64,000 bases of DNA from Thalassia testudinum. Taxonomy: Eukaryota > Streptophyta > Magnoliopsida > Alismatales > Hydrocharitaceae. The number at the start of each line of letters is the position of its first letter. Positions within the stretch are counted from its first letter, which is position 1. Under the pieces are notes generated by a model. That model saw only the letters and a program-made list of their open reading frames with translations. It was not told the origin of the DNA and did no database searches. Position numbers and translations under genes: made by a program. This document shows positions 33,233-44,411 of the stretch, one piece after another. The DNA is taken from contig JAZHRO010000003.1 of NCBI GenBank assembly GCA_037157565.1, positions 38,267,001 through 38,331,000 of the forward strand. Direction: 5' to 3'.

Positions 33233-34570
33233 GTTATTGATGTCGATACATTAACCTGAATGTCTTCAATTGATTTCGAGGTTTCGTAGTCAATCTCATA
33301 AAACCTAAGGGCATCCTCAACTATTCCATCTTTCATAGATATTTGTGAATCAGGTTTCTCAAATGGTTTCCCTCAGCAGCCAATCTACATTTTTGAATCG
33401 AATGGTGGAATCAAGATGTAGAATCAAAATTCAAGTTTAGATCGAAATTGATTAGATCTGAAAAAGATTCCTAAGAAAATCTGTGTGTGTGCTCTAAATA
33501 GAAGGAATGAGGGACTAGATGTGATATTGACCCAATCAAGGCACCCAAAGATTTTTGGATGACAATAGAGGTTAAGGCGGATGATACCCCTGGATCAGAA
33601 AGTAGTCTACTTGAGAATTACCTGGGCAGTCAAGAAGGAAGAGTCCTGCAAAGACCCATACACGGTAGAGCACCCCCACGGGTTACAAGGTTTCCCCCAC
33701 CCGACCTTCCTTGTCACTGAGGGTTCAGGTAGACCAGAATGGATAACTTGACCATTTAAGTCTACCAATTTTATGTCCTAATTTGTTCTTTTGTTTTCAA
33801 TTGAATTGGTAGTTGATTTGACTTGTGACCTAATTTGAAGGTTGGTTGGCCTACAATGTAGACCAATTTTACCTGACCTACCCTAAAGATGGCAGAATGA
33901 CTCTAGGTCAAGACATAGAAATCACCATGATTTGACTCCCAAATTATTAGGTCCAAGAATTTTAGGGTTCAAGTGAATTTAGAACTCATTTTAGGATTTT
34001 TCTTGATTAGATCATTTCAATAAAGGGCTTGGGTAGTACACAAATGCAGGTGGGTTTGTTATCTTTTATGAAGGAAAATGTGAACTAGCACTCCAAAACC
34101 CTAAAAATTGAAACCCTTATTGGTTCTATTTCCAAGTCCAATTAAAACAAATGTTCACTTTGGGCCTTTAAGCAAGAAATGTGTTTGCCCAATAGTGATT
34201 TAGAAATTAAGCGCAGACTCTAAATAGGCATAGGAAATTTTTTTGGGGTAGGGAATTCATAGAATTGCTTTAAACTTCTCTTAGATTTGAAAAGAATTTT
34301 TGCAAGTCAAGAAACTTGCCCTTTTTAATTGGTGATTACTATAACAAATAAGGTAGGTGGTTCCTAATTTATTGTTTCCTTTATTTCTTTTGTCTTCCCA
34401 ATATTAGGAGGTTGATTAGGGAAGAACAGAGAAGTTACCTACCCTGGTGTTGTTTTGCATGGAAGATCTCCTCATGAAGTACCTCAGAAAATCACAAGAA
34501 AACAAATAGGGCAAGTTAGTGCTAAAATATAATCAAATAAGGCAGAGAATAGTGGTGAATTGTGCGTTGC
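33233..34570 (-). other. Leader and ORF start of minus-strand family-B element
   Basis: 33500-34570 is reverse-complement homologous to the leader of the plus-strand family-B element (about 55450-56340): both have the C/G-rich stretch with CCCACGGG/CCCGTGGG and the GACCCAATCAAG-type sequence (33528; 56334). 33233-33400 holds a minus-strand frame (KPDSQISMKDGIVEDALRFY, then KSIEDIQVNVSTSIT) that differs from family-B gag and runs on at 26710. So this copy appears to combine family-B ends with another ORF, as in a non-autonomous derivative. Confidence 0.6.
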
Positions 34571-34588
34571 TCCCCGGCAACGGCGCCA
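34571..34588 (-). promoter_or_regulatory. Primer-binding site, perfect tRNA-Asp match
   Basis: Minus strand TGGCGCCGTTGCCGGGGA matches my recollection of the complement of plant tRNA-Asp(GUC) 3' end at all 18 positions. It sits 3 bp from the LTR edge (34592). Confidence 0.9.
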
Positions 34589-34591
34589 AAA

Positions 34592-37310
34592 TGTTTAGCA
34601 TGGTGAAATCGAGTTTAAAATAAAGCATTCTAATATAGTCGAAATCACTTTGAAACCAAATAGATTTTTATTACTCGAAAAGATTTCGAGGTCGAACACA
34701 GGGAGCAATGGAATTCACACACTAATCTTAACAATTAATGTAATTTGAACACAAAATATTACTCAAAAACTAATTTGCAATGTAGACTATATGAGTATAT
34801 GGAGAGTAAAAAGAATTTTAGATAAAATATTGTTGATTTGAATCACCAATTATAAGTATAATACATAGAATAATTACTCAAATTTACTAAAGGAGTATGA
34901 AATCAGATGTTTGATTTTGCAATCAGACATCTTAAATGACGTTTGCTAAAGTACCCCTTTTGCTTTTCTTTGTCTGCGTGCCTCTTCCTTCTTCTTCACC
35001 TCTCTTCTTTTTCTGATTCTTCCTTTCTTTTGCAACTTCTTCTCATTCTCAGTGATGACTTTCTTCCTTCTTCCCTGGCCCTTCAGCTTAGGCCTTCACT
35101 TCTTCTTCTTCTGCCTTTAGCCCTACGATCCTCCTCTTCTTCTCTTCTTCCTTTTCTAGATTTCCTCTTCTGAATCTGGCTAAGTGTCAGCCAAATGTCC
35201 CTGTAGCAAAACTCTCCCCCTACCTGTGATACTCTCCTCTCTCTTTCTCTCTTAGGATCTGCTCTCCCAGAGCCATAGGTCTTCGGGTTATCGGGTTCAG
35301 GTGTGTACTCGGGTCCAGGCTCACCGACGTGCGGTGGTGAGCTAGGAGTGCAGGTCCAGTTATCGGGTAGACCAGGTCCATGGGTAAGTGTCGCGGATGA
35401 GGTCGAGTGAACGGGTGAGAGGGACCTCACCCCGTGAACTGAGGCGAACAACTATCAACACAAAATCAATTTATGTGCCTCAGCACGCTTCGTAGCCAAC
35501 GATGTGGGACTATCTGCAGCCTTCTCCTTCACGTGTCTACTGCATGGGGTCTCCATTCAATTGCCTTAACTTGCGAGGCTTGCATCTTCAATTAAGGACC
35601 TGGACTTTTGCACGAGACACTTCCGCTCGACCTGGGGTTTTAACCTGGGACCAAAGCACCTAGAGTGAGCTTCAAGCAAGCTCGAAGCTTACTTGTCAAT
35701 GGCAGATAGGGCATACCCATGAAATCAACAAAACAACCTTTCAGCCACGTCAAAGCACTCAAGGGTGATCACTGAAGCACGGCGAACGTGATGGGTGTGT
35801 TTGTGTGGCGTGTGGAAGTCTGTGAGTGCATGGCAAGGTTGGACTATGTGCATGTGAGTGGGTGTGTTTGGGGGTGCATGTGAGTGAGTGGAGAGGTGAG
35901 TAAAGAGTGGAGAAATGATCAGTGAGGTGTGGCGATGGTCGTGGACTTGTCGGCGAGGTGCATGGAGGTGAGTAGCGCTGGGAACACCTCACCAAAGGAG
36001 TCACTGGAGATGGAGGAGATGAAGGTGTTTAGTATTGTCGGTGGTTAGATTTGGGAAATAAAGAGAGGAGATAAGGAACCTGAGAATCCACTCTAAGGAT
36101 GAAAAGGCGAAGGGATTCCCACGTCGATGTGGTTGCTAGACGTGGGGAAGATGAACCTTTGTAGGAGTGACGACAGCGAAGACGGGAAAAGGGCGGCGAT
36201 GACTGGTATTGCACGACACGTAGGATGGTGAGGATGATGAATCTACCACTGGTTTTGTGGTTGGACATTGTGAAGAGTTGGAGAGAGACCACTAGTGCTT
36301 GCGGAGAATTGCTGCTGAAGAGGAGAGAGGAAGAGGAGGAGTTCCGACCGAATTTCAAGATGAGGAGAATGGTTGAACCCTGGGGGTCCTTATAAAGGGT
36401 TCTAGGGGGCGGTTAGAGCTCTCCGGATTTGGGTAATTCTTGTGACCCAAATCTCTCATGTGTTTGCATGAGAGATTGGAAAATATTCAGAGCACATGGA
36501 CGTATTCAGATTGAAGAGGATTCCTTAAAGAATCTTCCTTCTAATTTTGGTTGGGATTGATTGAATAGAGAAGTTCTCTTCAATCGAGGGTCGTCGGAGA
36601 AGGATTTCTCCGCAATAATGGTGGAAGGACCTAATTGTGAAGATGATGAAGAAGTTATGGGGCAGAATGCAAGGGTTTTTGAAAGTTGGGGGTTTAAATG
36701 TAATCAGACAGGACCATTTTGCGTACTAGGTCAAGACAAGTTCTCCTTGGGTCCAAATTTTGGTAAAAACATAATTTTGACCTAAGGAATCCAATGGTGA
36801 TGTTGGATTTTGGTTTTGACCACGTTTGGCTGGGTAATTTATGAAAAAACACAAATTACGGTAAATATCTATCTGAGACTCCATTTTATGTCAAGATGGG
36901 TTCTGATGGGTAAATTGATGATACTAAACCCTAGAGAATATTTTTTTATGATTTTCGAAGGGTTTATGTCAATTTTATTCTTACCAGAACCTCGATTAAT
37001 TAAGTGGGTCAATTTTTAGGATTTCAAAAGTCATTTAATTCTCAAAACACATGTAATCACTTTTCTGACTGATCTAACCCACTTGTTATCCTATTAAGGC
37101 TATTTGACCTTTATTCAACCCTTGAGAAAACTTGCGGTTGTACTGTATTCATGATAAGATGGTAAAATTATAGTTTTAACCCTAGTTGCTTATTTTTCTC
37201 CTAGAATGGTTATACAGTGAGTTATGGCCTTCAGTTGGTTAAGTAGGAGCATTTACTGACTTAATTGGATCAAAAAGAGCTAGTTAGGGCTCATGATGGT
37301 GTTCCCATCA
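34592..37310 (-). mobile_element. 5' LTR, family B, minus strand
   Basis: 2719 bp. On the minus strand it starts TGATGGGAACACCATCATGAG and ends GCTAAACA. It is homologous along its length to the plus-strand LTRs at 52692-55425 and 63717-64000. It carries the U5 motif (minus, 34691-34706), a pyrimidine-rich block on the plus strand (34940-35170) equal to the purine block at 54840-55090, and a TATA-like TTTATAAGG (about 36390). The outer flank is CAAGA (37311-37315). Its 3' LTR partner is not in the window. Confidence 0.88.
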
Positions 37311-37339
37311 CAAGACAATAGTAAAAAGAATAAATTAGC

Positions 37340-37690
37340 CACCTAATCTACCCCATTGAGGATGAAATGCTCTCCTTTATGTTGGATGCATCTCCCGTGG
37401 GAGAGCCACCCCCAAAATTTGGGGAATTTTGGAGTTTATGTAAGGGAGAATATCTACTTTTTCAAGGATTGATTTTAAATGCTCCACTCTAGTTGACACT
37501 TCCTTGAGAGGTCCGCACACCTAATCTACCGCATTGAGGATGAAATGCTCTCCTTTATGTTAGATGCATCTCTCGTGGTAGAGCCACCCCCAAAATTTGG
37601 GGAATTTTGGAGTTTATGTAAGGGAGAATATCTACTTTTCAAGGATTGATTTTAAACCCTCCACTCTAGTTGACACTTCCTTACGAGGTC
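37340..37690 (+). repeat. 178-bp tandem duplication
   Basis: Unit 1 starts at 37340 and unit 2 at 37518 (both CACCTAATCTACC), with a handful of differences and a one-base indel. It lies in the 5' part of the NA-1 ORF. Confidence 0.9.
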
Positions 37691-38449
37691 CACTCTTTAA
37701 GTGGGAGGGTGATATGTATGAAAGTAGCTTTACATTGGATGAAGAAAAGTGGCAACCCAAGGAAGATGATGATCAGGTTGAGTATCCACCTGAAATATAT
37801 TGGAGTAAAAGTAGGGAATGATGGTACCATTGGAAGTCCTCGACCGAGATGATAGTATTTTTGTGACATTTGATGAAGTGGGCCGAAGTCAAGTTGTTAC
37901 TCCCATCCTCCCTTCGAATCATGAGATGGAACTCAAACCCACCCATAGGGAACCTATCTAACCCACCCATAGGGAACCTATCTCTGAAGAAATCCACCTA
38001 TCTGAGGAGTCTGATGTTACCAATGTAAACCATTTACCCCAAATAGAGTGCCCTAGGGGATCTGTTGAGATTTTAGATGATTCTAGACCTCGGGTACATG
38101 ATGAATCGTATGATGAGGAGAAGGGTGAATTAGATGAGGAACCTACATTCAAGATTTGGAGTGACACTAAGGGTGATTATGACTTATTTGAAGAATTAGC
38201 ACCTGAGGATGTCACAAAGTTGACTAAATTAAGTTTCCTTAGCACACCTGTTGATGATATCTCTCCTCATCATGAAATAATGGAAAACATCGAAGCAACT
38301 TCTGAGATTTATGTGGATTCACATATAGACTCTAGGGAGGATTTGAGTAAAGAACAAGAATTTGGGGATGACATTGATTGGATAATCCCTAGATCTATTA
38401 CTTCCAACCTGCCTTCATTTGCTTTATAGTCATCCTCTGATTTTCCAAT
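37518..38449 (+). pseudogene. NA-family ORF, first part (acidic region)
   Basis: Frame 37597-37821 (DKPS-like start, FKWEGDMYESSFTLDEEKWQ) shifts at about 37820 into MVPLEVLDRDDSIFVTFDEV and runs to 38428 with one stop. It is strongly acidic (DEEKGELDEEPTFKIWSDTK, then GDYDLFEELAPEDVTKL). NA-2 encodes the matching MVPLEDLDPIDSIF and GDFVLFEDLPPEVINDL on the minus strand (49791-49370), proving common descent. A 24-bp in-frame duplication lies at 37938-37985 (PTHREPI twice, the first followed by a stop). The function is unknown; no Gag, protease or nucleic-acid-binding motif seen. The reading stops at 38449 where a solo LTR begins. Confidence 0.7.
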
Positions 38450-39211
38450 TGATGAGACACTCATCGTGATCTTTAATTACCCCTAATTAATTAGTCTTCC
38501 TAATTAATTAGCTAGGGTTATGAATATATAAGGGTTAATTATAGAATAAAGGATATTTAGTTAAGGACCTTAAAATAAGTTAAAAATGACATTTTATCAT
38601 TCAATTAATAATTTAGATAATAATTGGACTCGAAATTCTATTAGTCATTTCCTCAATTAATAAGATAAGTAACTTAAATATAATGTATACTAAGTATGTA
38701 ATAACATAAGCAATTTTACTTAATCTAATAAATTAACCTAAAAAGGTCAAAAATGTAAATTCAAGGTGTAAACATAATATTTACCTTATTTACTAACATA
38801 TATAAAAAGTTAAAAAAGATCTAAATTAAAATAAAGCTTCAAAACCTGGGTTTACATTTTAGTCCTTAATATTCATTACAGTCGGGTCCTTATTTCTCAT
38901 GCAGGTCCTTAAGTTTTATTACTTCTAAGTCCCTCTTCATCTTCTTCTTCATCTTCTTCTCCAACCGAATGAACGACTGGCGGCAGAGAGTCACCCCACC
39001 ACACGATCACCACCCTACCGACATCATTCCTCTTTGCCCAAGTTCTTGCAGCTTGCGCTCACCACCTCCAGTTCATCCATCGGTCTGGATTAACCGAGAA
39101 TCCTATTTTTTAGTGGGAGATAACCTCATCACCGTCGGAGACGACGACGGTGGTTAAGCTCCTCAAGCTCCTTCTTCGGCCAGACCCCGCCTCTCTCTTC
39201 GCCGCAAACTG

Positions 39212-39220
39212 CTATAAATA
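39212..39220 (+). promoter_or_regulatory. LTR TATA box
   Basis: CTATAAATA followed by CCCCCTCACACC, in the plus orientation of the solo LTR. Confidence 0.6.
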
Positions 39221-41815
39221 CCCCCTCACACCTCTGATTTTAGGCAAGTTCACTCCCTTTCCTCTTCTAACACTGCAACTGACCCAATAGGCTATTCGTC
39301 GAAACCTCTGGTGATTCCCCATTCCATCTTCCGACTTCCTCTGTCTATCTTAAGTAGCCGAGGAGATCCGCCGTGGTCTTCCTCACCTCTGACAAAGGCG
39401 CTGACTTAAGGATTCCTCTGCTCCACCTCAAATCCACTAGTCGGAGATCTTTCTTCCACCCTCTGATTTCGTCATCTGCTATGAGACTTCAGTGGAACCC
39501 TACTGACCCCTTCGTCCAGGTAAAAGTAGACTAGGAGTAGGAGTAGGAGTAGGAGTAGGCTAGCTTAGTTAGTTAGTTTAGTTAATTAGGTTAGAGTAAT
39601 TTCAGATTTTAGTTTCATCTCCTCCGACTGCGACGAGTTCCTTGAGCTCACCAGAGCTTTAATTTTGTCTTTTAATTCACTATACACCTTCCTGTATCTT
39701 CCATGTTCACTTCTAATTCACTTAATCATTAATTAAATCACCTAAATGCTTAATTCAAATCTCACCTTCACCGACTACTGACACTGTCCATGGTGACAGT
39801 AGTCGACTTAATTTCACCTTCATTGGGTTCTTTCATCACCTATCACCACTAATGAACCCTAATCGACATTATAATACCTATTATTATCATCTATAATTAA
39901 ATGCCTAAATTTTAATTAAGCTCCTGAGCTCGCTGTCCATGGCAGCTCAAGAACAGTTCAAACTATAAATTAAATACATATTTATGAATAATAACATCTG
40001 TTGACTTGATTTAACTTCTCAATCGAGTGATTAAATCAAGTCCTGAGCTTTAACCACTCAAATCTTTAAGAAACAAACTTACTATCAAATCTTACATTTT
40101 AATGAACAAATGAAGAATTTAAAGTGATACTGAGTTTCGTTATAACCTCAGGATCATTTTTGGATTAAAAATGGTTAATTTTGTCAATCTGTACATACAA
40201 TTCTACATTTTCTGGACTCACCAGAGCTCCGGTGAGCTCCGGTGAGCCATTTTTGTGTTACAACCTCTTAAACTTGGTAAGTGGCTCCAGAATAGTATAA
40301 TAAGGATTAATGACTATTTTAAAGATATTTGTTTGAGGATTTAACCACTGGAGCTATAGATTTGAACTTCATCTTCCCCAACTCTGACGAGTTGGAGAAG
40401 TCTGTTAGGAAGGATTTGAGAAACATTTAAGGAGCTCAGAAGCTTCAGTGCAATGCATTGAAGCTATTTTAACCCTCAAAACATTGTAGCAATCTTTCCA
40501 TTACTCTGCCGAACACACATCTATTTTAGTTCAGGCGGCGAGCCTGAAACCCAAGAAATTAAGGATAGAACACAAATCTAAAGATCTGAATAAGTTCCAG
40601 ATGATGAGAAGACTCTTATTGAGGCATTAATTTCTTGGGAGGAAGCTTTAAATAGAAAGTTAATTTTCGAGCTTCCATAGTCAAACATGAGTCAGATAAT
40701 GGAGTTCTGAGCTTGAATTGAGATTTTGAGGAGTGAAAACTGTTTCTGGGATCTTATTTGCTGATCTGAAATTAATTAAAGTAAGCTCAGATGAATGAAT
40801 GTGTGAGTATTTAGTTTTGTGCCAATTTGGGTTACTTTCGGACCCAAACTAACAGGAGTACTATTCTGATGAAATTCAAACTTAAAACCTTCCCAGATTG
40901 ATCTGTTATAACCCTTAGAATTAATCTAAATAGATTAGGAACACTTTAAAGTGTCTATTGCACTTATTGGAATATGAAAATCAATCTCTGAAGCTTTCAG
41001 AGAAGAGAAAAGCTTCTCTGAAGGTTCTGAAGGTCTTTAGAGTTTAAAATCTATCCTAACAGAAGTGAAATTTCCTATATAATATGTACAGACCTTTTAA
41101 TAGAAGAGAGAAGTCCATCTGAGGACTCTCCTGATTTAAAACTGCTTTCCAGGCTTAAAAAAAAACCCGTAGGAATCCCTGATTTCATCTCTTAAATTGA
41201 AGAGCCAAACATCATTAAAACATTTAATTGATCCTGAAATTGTGTAGATTACCCTTAGAGCTTTCCAACAAACTTGAAATCATTCAATTTGGAGCTCTGG
41301 GTAGAAAGTTATGAACGTTTGAATTCGGGTTTGGAAGGGGTAGGTTAGTCCCACCTCGATTATTCATGAGCGCGTGCCTGGGGATAAAACCAATTTGTTC
41401 CCTTGGCTATGCAGTCGTCAGTGCTTGGCACATCGGTTCCGATTCCTTCTGATCTAATCTAAGCATTATATGTATGAGTGTGCGGGCTTATGCCTACAGG
41501 TGTGCGCCCTTGGGGGCGTGCAGAAGTGATTATGCCCTGGGAGGGTGAGTGTGGCCTGGGAGGCCGAGTTGAGCCGATGTGGCTTGAGACTGTGAACCGA
41601 TTAACAAATGAACTGAAACGAACCCAATTGAGATTAGGCGAGGACCAAGTAGGGTCTGGTCCCACCCTGCTCTCAGGGTGCTATGTATCCTCGAAAGGTC
41701 CTCGCTGCAAATAAAAAAACTTTTGGCTAAAAAAGTAAAAAAAACCTTGTTCAGCGTAAAGCTTAAGGAAAAGAGAAGCCGTTGAAGGATGCTAAGTGCT
41801 AAAGGAGAAGGCACA

Positions 41816-42030
41816 GGCGCTAAGAAGTGTTAAGGAAAAGAGACTAAGGAACAAAGGAGAAGAAACTAAGGGAACAAGAGAAGGTAGGAGAAGATTTAAG
41901 GGAAAAAGAAGAAGAGAAGGAGGATAAGATGGCAGGAACAACACAAGAAAGGTAAAAAGAAAGAGAGCTCAAGAGAAGAAAATAAAAGAGAGAAAGAAGA
42001 AAAGAAAGAAAGAAGAAGATTAGAGGCTGA
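41816..42030 (+). repeat. Purine-rich (GAA/GGAG) tract in LTR
   Basis: About 200 bases almost free of pyrimidines on the plus strand. Equivalent tracts lie at 54840-55090 (+) and 34940-35170 (-), each some hundreds of bases before the LTR end. Confidence 0.85.
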
Positions 42031-42417
42031 AGAGAGATGAAAATAAATGAATTTTTTCTTGCATCATTATCCTTTTGTTCTTAAATGTAAAAAGGCATGC
42101 TTTAATTGGATAACTTTTTAATTGGCTTAATTTCTTAGAATGAAATAAAATTGAAAAACTAGCATGTTTACTTATTAATAAAGTACAACATTTTGAGTAA
42201 ATATGTTTGCATATGGAATTTTGTATGTTCTTTATAGTATAAATATTTTGACAAAATTCTTGTTTTGGAAATTAAACTAGTTTTACCTCCTAAACTTAAA
42301 GAGATAAAAGAAAATTAGTGAATTTGGAGAAAATTATTATGCCTCCCAGTGAACGACCTGGACTCAACCAGTAAAAATTTATAAAATGTTAGGTTAATTC
42401 GACCCTATACTACACAA

Positions 42418-43080
42418 CCAACACAACTTTGAGTTAACCTAAGTGATTTCTTCTACTCTTAATTAAGTGAAATTAACTTGATTACTGAGTTGAGTGAAAC
42501 GCATGCATCACCTATGTCAGAAGGAAAAATGTTGACTCCATATGTTGAAATGATCATTGATAAAGTGCAGGCAGATACTTCTGATAGTGCAAGGGATGCT
42601 AGGGATGCGATTGAGGAATTAGGAAGGTTGTTAAGAATGGACACTAAGTTGATTAGACCCAACCTTGATCTTATGGCCATCCCACAACCTCGAAACTTAG
42701 ACACCCTAGACAATCCCTGGCTTAAAGACATGCTCACTATTGTTTTGGTAAGGGGGCTTAACAGATTAATATCTCTTGTAATGGGGTACGAGGTATGGAT
42801 TGAGGCTTTCTATGATCAGTCCATCACCCTGGGGGTTTATTTCTACACCATTCCATCCCCATTTCTTTTGGAGGATCCTTGTCATCCTCCCCTTATCGCT
42901 TTGGAGGTTGTAATGCCAGTTTATCCTTTAGAACCTCCTCTAGTGACCTTGGATGATTTCATTCCCATTCTGGTTGGGCGAGCATTTGCTATCGGTTTTC
43001 ATCATAAGCTCGCCAACATCCTAGGTTACCTGTTTTCTAGGCCAGCATTACTTTGCTCACTTTTAGGGCCTATTTCTTAG
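42418..43080 (+). pseudogene. NA-family ORF, C-terminal part
   Basis: The open frame runs from 42478 for 200 codons after a stop at about 42460 that NA-2 shares in position. It reads MLTPYVEMIIDKVQADTSDS, then YEVWIEAFYDQSITLGVYF, LLEDPCHPPLIALEVVMPV and FHHKLANILGYLFSRPALLC. NA-2 encodes clear matches on the minus strand (QVWIDA, LEDPCCPPLLFREVPF, LHHQLANIHGYLFSRPAVLC; about 48370-49066), so this is a conserved domain of the family. It stops at 43080, about 90 bp before the AGGA hairpin. The function is unknown; it is not the usual env-like or pol sequence I would recognise. Confidence 0.7.
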
Positions 43081-43169
43081 GCTTTGGAACCTGACTTGGA
43101 GGTTCTTTGGCTACTCAGCTGCCAACAAAATAACTTTAGCCCAACTCTGACCCAGGTAATACTATTCTA

Positions 43170-43205
43170 TGCAATGAGGACATTGCAGATTTTAGGCATG
43201 GGGGG
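43170..43205 (+). promoter_or_regulatory. Post-ORF AGGA hairpin motif
   Basis: TGCAATG-AGGA-CATTGCA, a perfect 7-bp stem (43170-43187), followed by TTTTAGGCATGGGGGG. Confidence 0.75.
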
Positions 43206-43847
43206 TGTACTTGGGGATATACATAGCATTTATATATAGTGCATTCATGCATTTAGTTAAAGCACATTGCATACATTTGCATTGAAAAATAAATATATAT
43301 AATAATAATAAAATTTTTCTTTGAGCTTAATTGGTTAGGCCCTGCATTCTTAGGTAGACTAGAGCTTTAGGTTGGACTAAGTTGACTCTAGGTGTCTGAA
43401 TTTAGAAGCTAAGTTGAGCTACTAGCTTCAGACCTTTAGGGTCCTTTGTGGACTTGAAAACTCAAGTAGGAGTTAAGTTGCAGACCATTCCTCAAGAGGT
43501 TGAGGAAGGAAAGCTAGGATTGAGTTAAAGGCTGGATAGTACCTGGTGTCTTGTTCAACCTTTTGGTTTACGGGACATCATAACTTGAGCATCCACATTT
43601 CACACACACTTGGTCATGTGTAAATATTGATCAGCCTAATTCATTTCTTAAAGAACAGTTGGTTCTCTTGGTTTTGACTTAGGAGAAGCTTGAAAACACA
43701 ATTTGATTGGAAGAGTTCCTGCCATAGGAGAGTTGGAGTACATACTCACCTTGAGGATGTGATGATAACATGTCACCTCCTTGATGCTTGTCTTTTGGGA
43801 TATCCATCCTACTGGTGGCATGTAAGCGCATTGTGTGGTTCAGGTAC

Positions 43848-43990
43848 CATGGGCGGCCCTATCTCGAAGTGCCGATTGCCACAGGCTTGAATTCGTTTAA
43901 GAAATTCATGGGCGATACTATCTCAAAGTGTCAATTACCAGGAGTTCTTGGGCTCGCCATGGGCGGTGCTATCTCGAAGCATCGAAAGCT
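43848..43990 (+). repeat. Three TATCTCGAA-loop hairpins, NA-1 copy
   Basis: 9-nt loops at 43860, 43919 and 43970 (TATCTCGAA, TATCTCAAA, TATCTCGAA). Inner stems GGCCC/GTGCC (one mismatch), GATAC/GTGTC and GGTGC/GCATC (each with one G-T). A GATT, AATT or GAAA linker follows each stem, then a short outer stem (GGC/GCC in the first, GGC/GCT in the third). Homologous to 63137-63280. Confidence 0.85.
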
Positions 43991-44374
43991 AGGCACCCTT
44001 TGAGGTTCGGTGATGGGGACAATGAGTCTGACACAGACCGTGTTGATAGCAAATCTAAGGTTAAATCTAGAGGAATCAAATAAAAATATATTACAAAAAA
44101 AAAATTGTTCTTACTCTCTTTCTAGGTTGGCAATCATACCAACCTCAAATAACTCAAACCAATGCACATACACAGATGCTTTAATCTGTAGGATCAATAG
44201 ACCCTAGGGTAGAGTTAGAAATCAGGGAAACTTGTGCCCGTAACTTGTCTTTAACCGATTGAGTCAGTAACTTAGCAACTACTTATGAACCCTAGGTCTG
44301 AAGTCTTAACATGTTACTTTAGGATGACTGATTGAGTTGGCTAGTTCACTTGGAGAGTTGAGTTATTGCTTGAA

Positions 44375-44411
44375 TTTGCTAGGGACTAGCAAAAACTAGG
44401 CATGAGGGCAT
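44375..44411 (+). promoter_or_regulatory. Pre-PPT hairpin and polypurine tract
   Basis: TTTGCTAG-GGA-CTAGCAAA (perfect 8-bp stem, 44375-44393), then AACTAGGCATGAGGGCAT directly before the LTR start TGATTAGCCC (44412). Confidence 0.85.

Larger units (their letters stand above)
38450..42417 (+). mobile_element. Large solo LTR (about 4 kb) inside the NA-1 ORF
   Basis: Begins TGATGAGACACTCATCG with a GATGAG/CTCATC inverted repeat, like other LTR starts here. It has a TATA box (CTATAAATA, 39212-39220), a (GTAGGA)n run (39533-39559), a purine-rich block (41816-42030) and the U5-type motif GCCTCCCAGTGAACGAC (42341-42357). The NA ORF stops at its left edge and resumes at its right edge. Flanks CCAAT (38445-38449) and CCAAC (about 42418-42422) may be a mutated target duplication; the right terminus, near CTACACAA, is uncertain by a few bases. 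No internal domain, so it is read as solo. Confidence 0.7.

Noticed and set aside
36561..37019. Plus-strand frames 36561-36785 and 36810-37019 as genes
   Set aside because: They lie antisense inside the family-B LTR and have no counterpart in the homologous LTR at 52692.
3640..37310. Single minus-strand element from the 37310 LTR to the 3640-5478 pol
   Set aside because: The 3' LTR start next to the left PPT (2250) does not match the family-B LTR start, so the pol and the right LTR probably belong to different elements.
42478..43080. Env-like ORF of an Athila element
   Set aside because: It lies before, not after, the post-ORF motif, has no convincing transmembrane or signal segment, and matches the NA-2 ORF C-terminus instead.
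43848..43990. Hammerhead ribozyme as in retrozymes
   Set aside because: The invariant CTGATGA and GAAA core in the proper arrangement is absent; the conserved part is a plain 9-nt loop.
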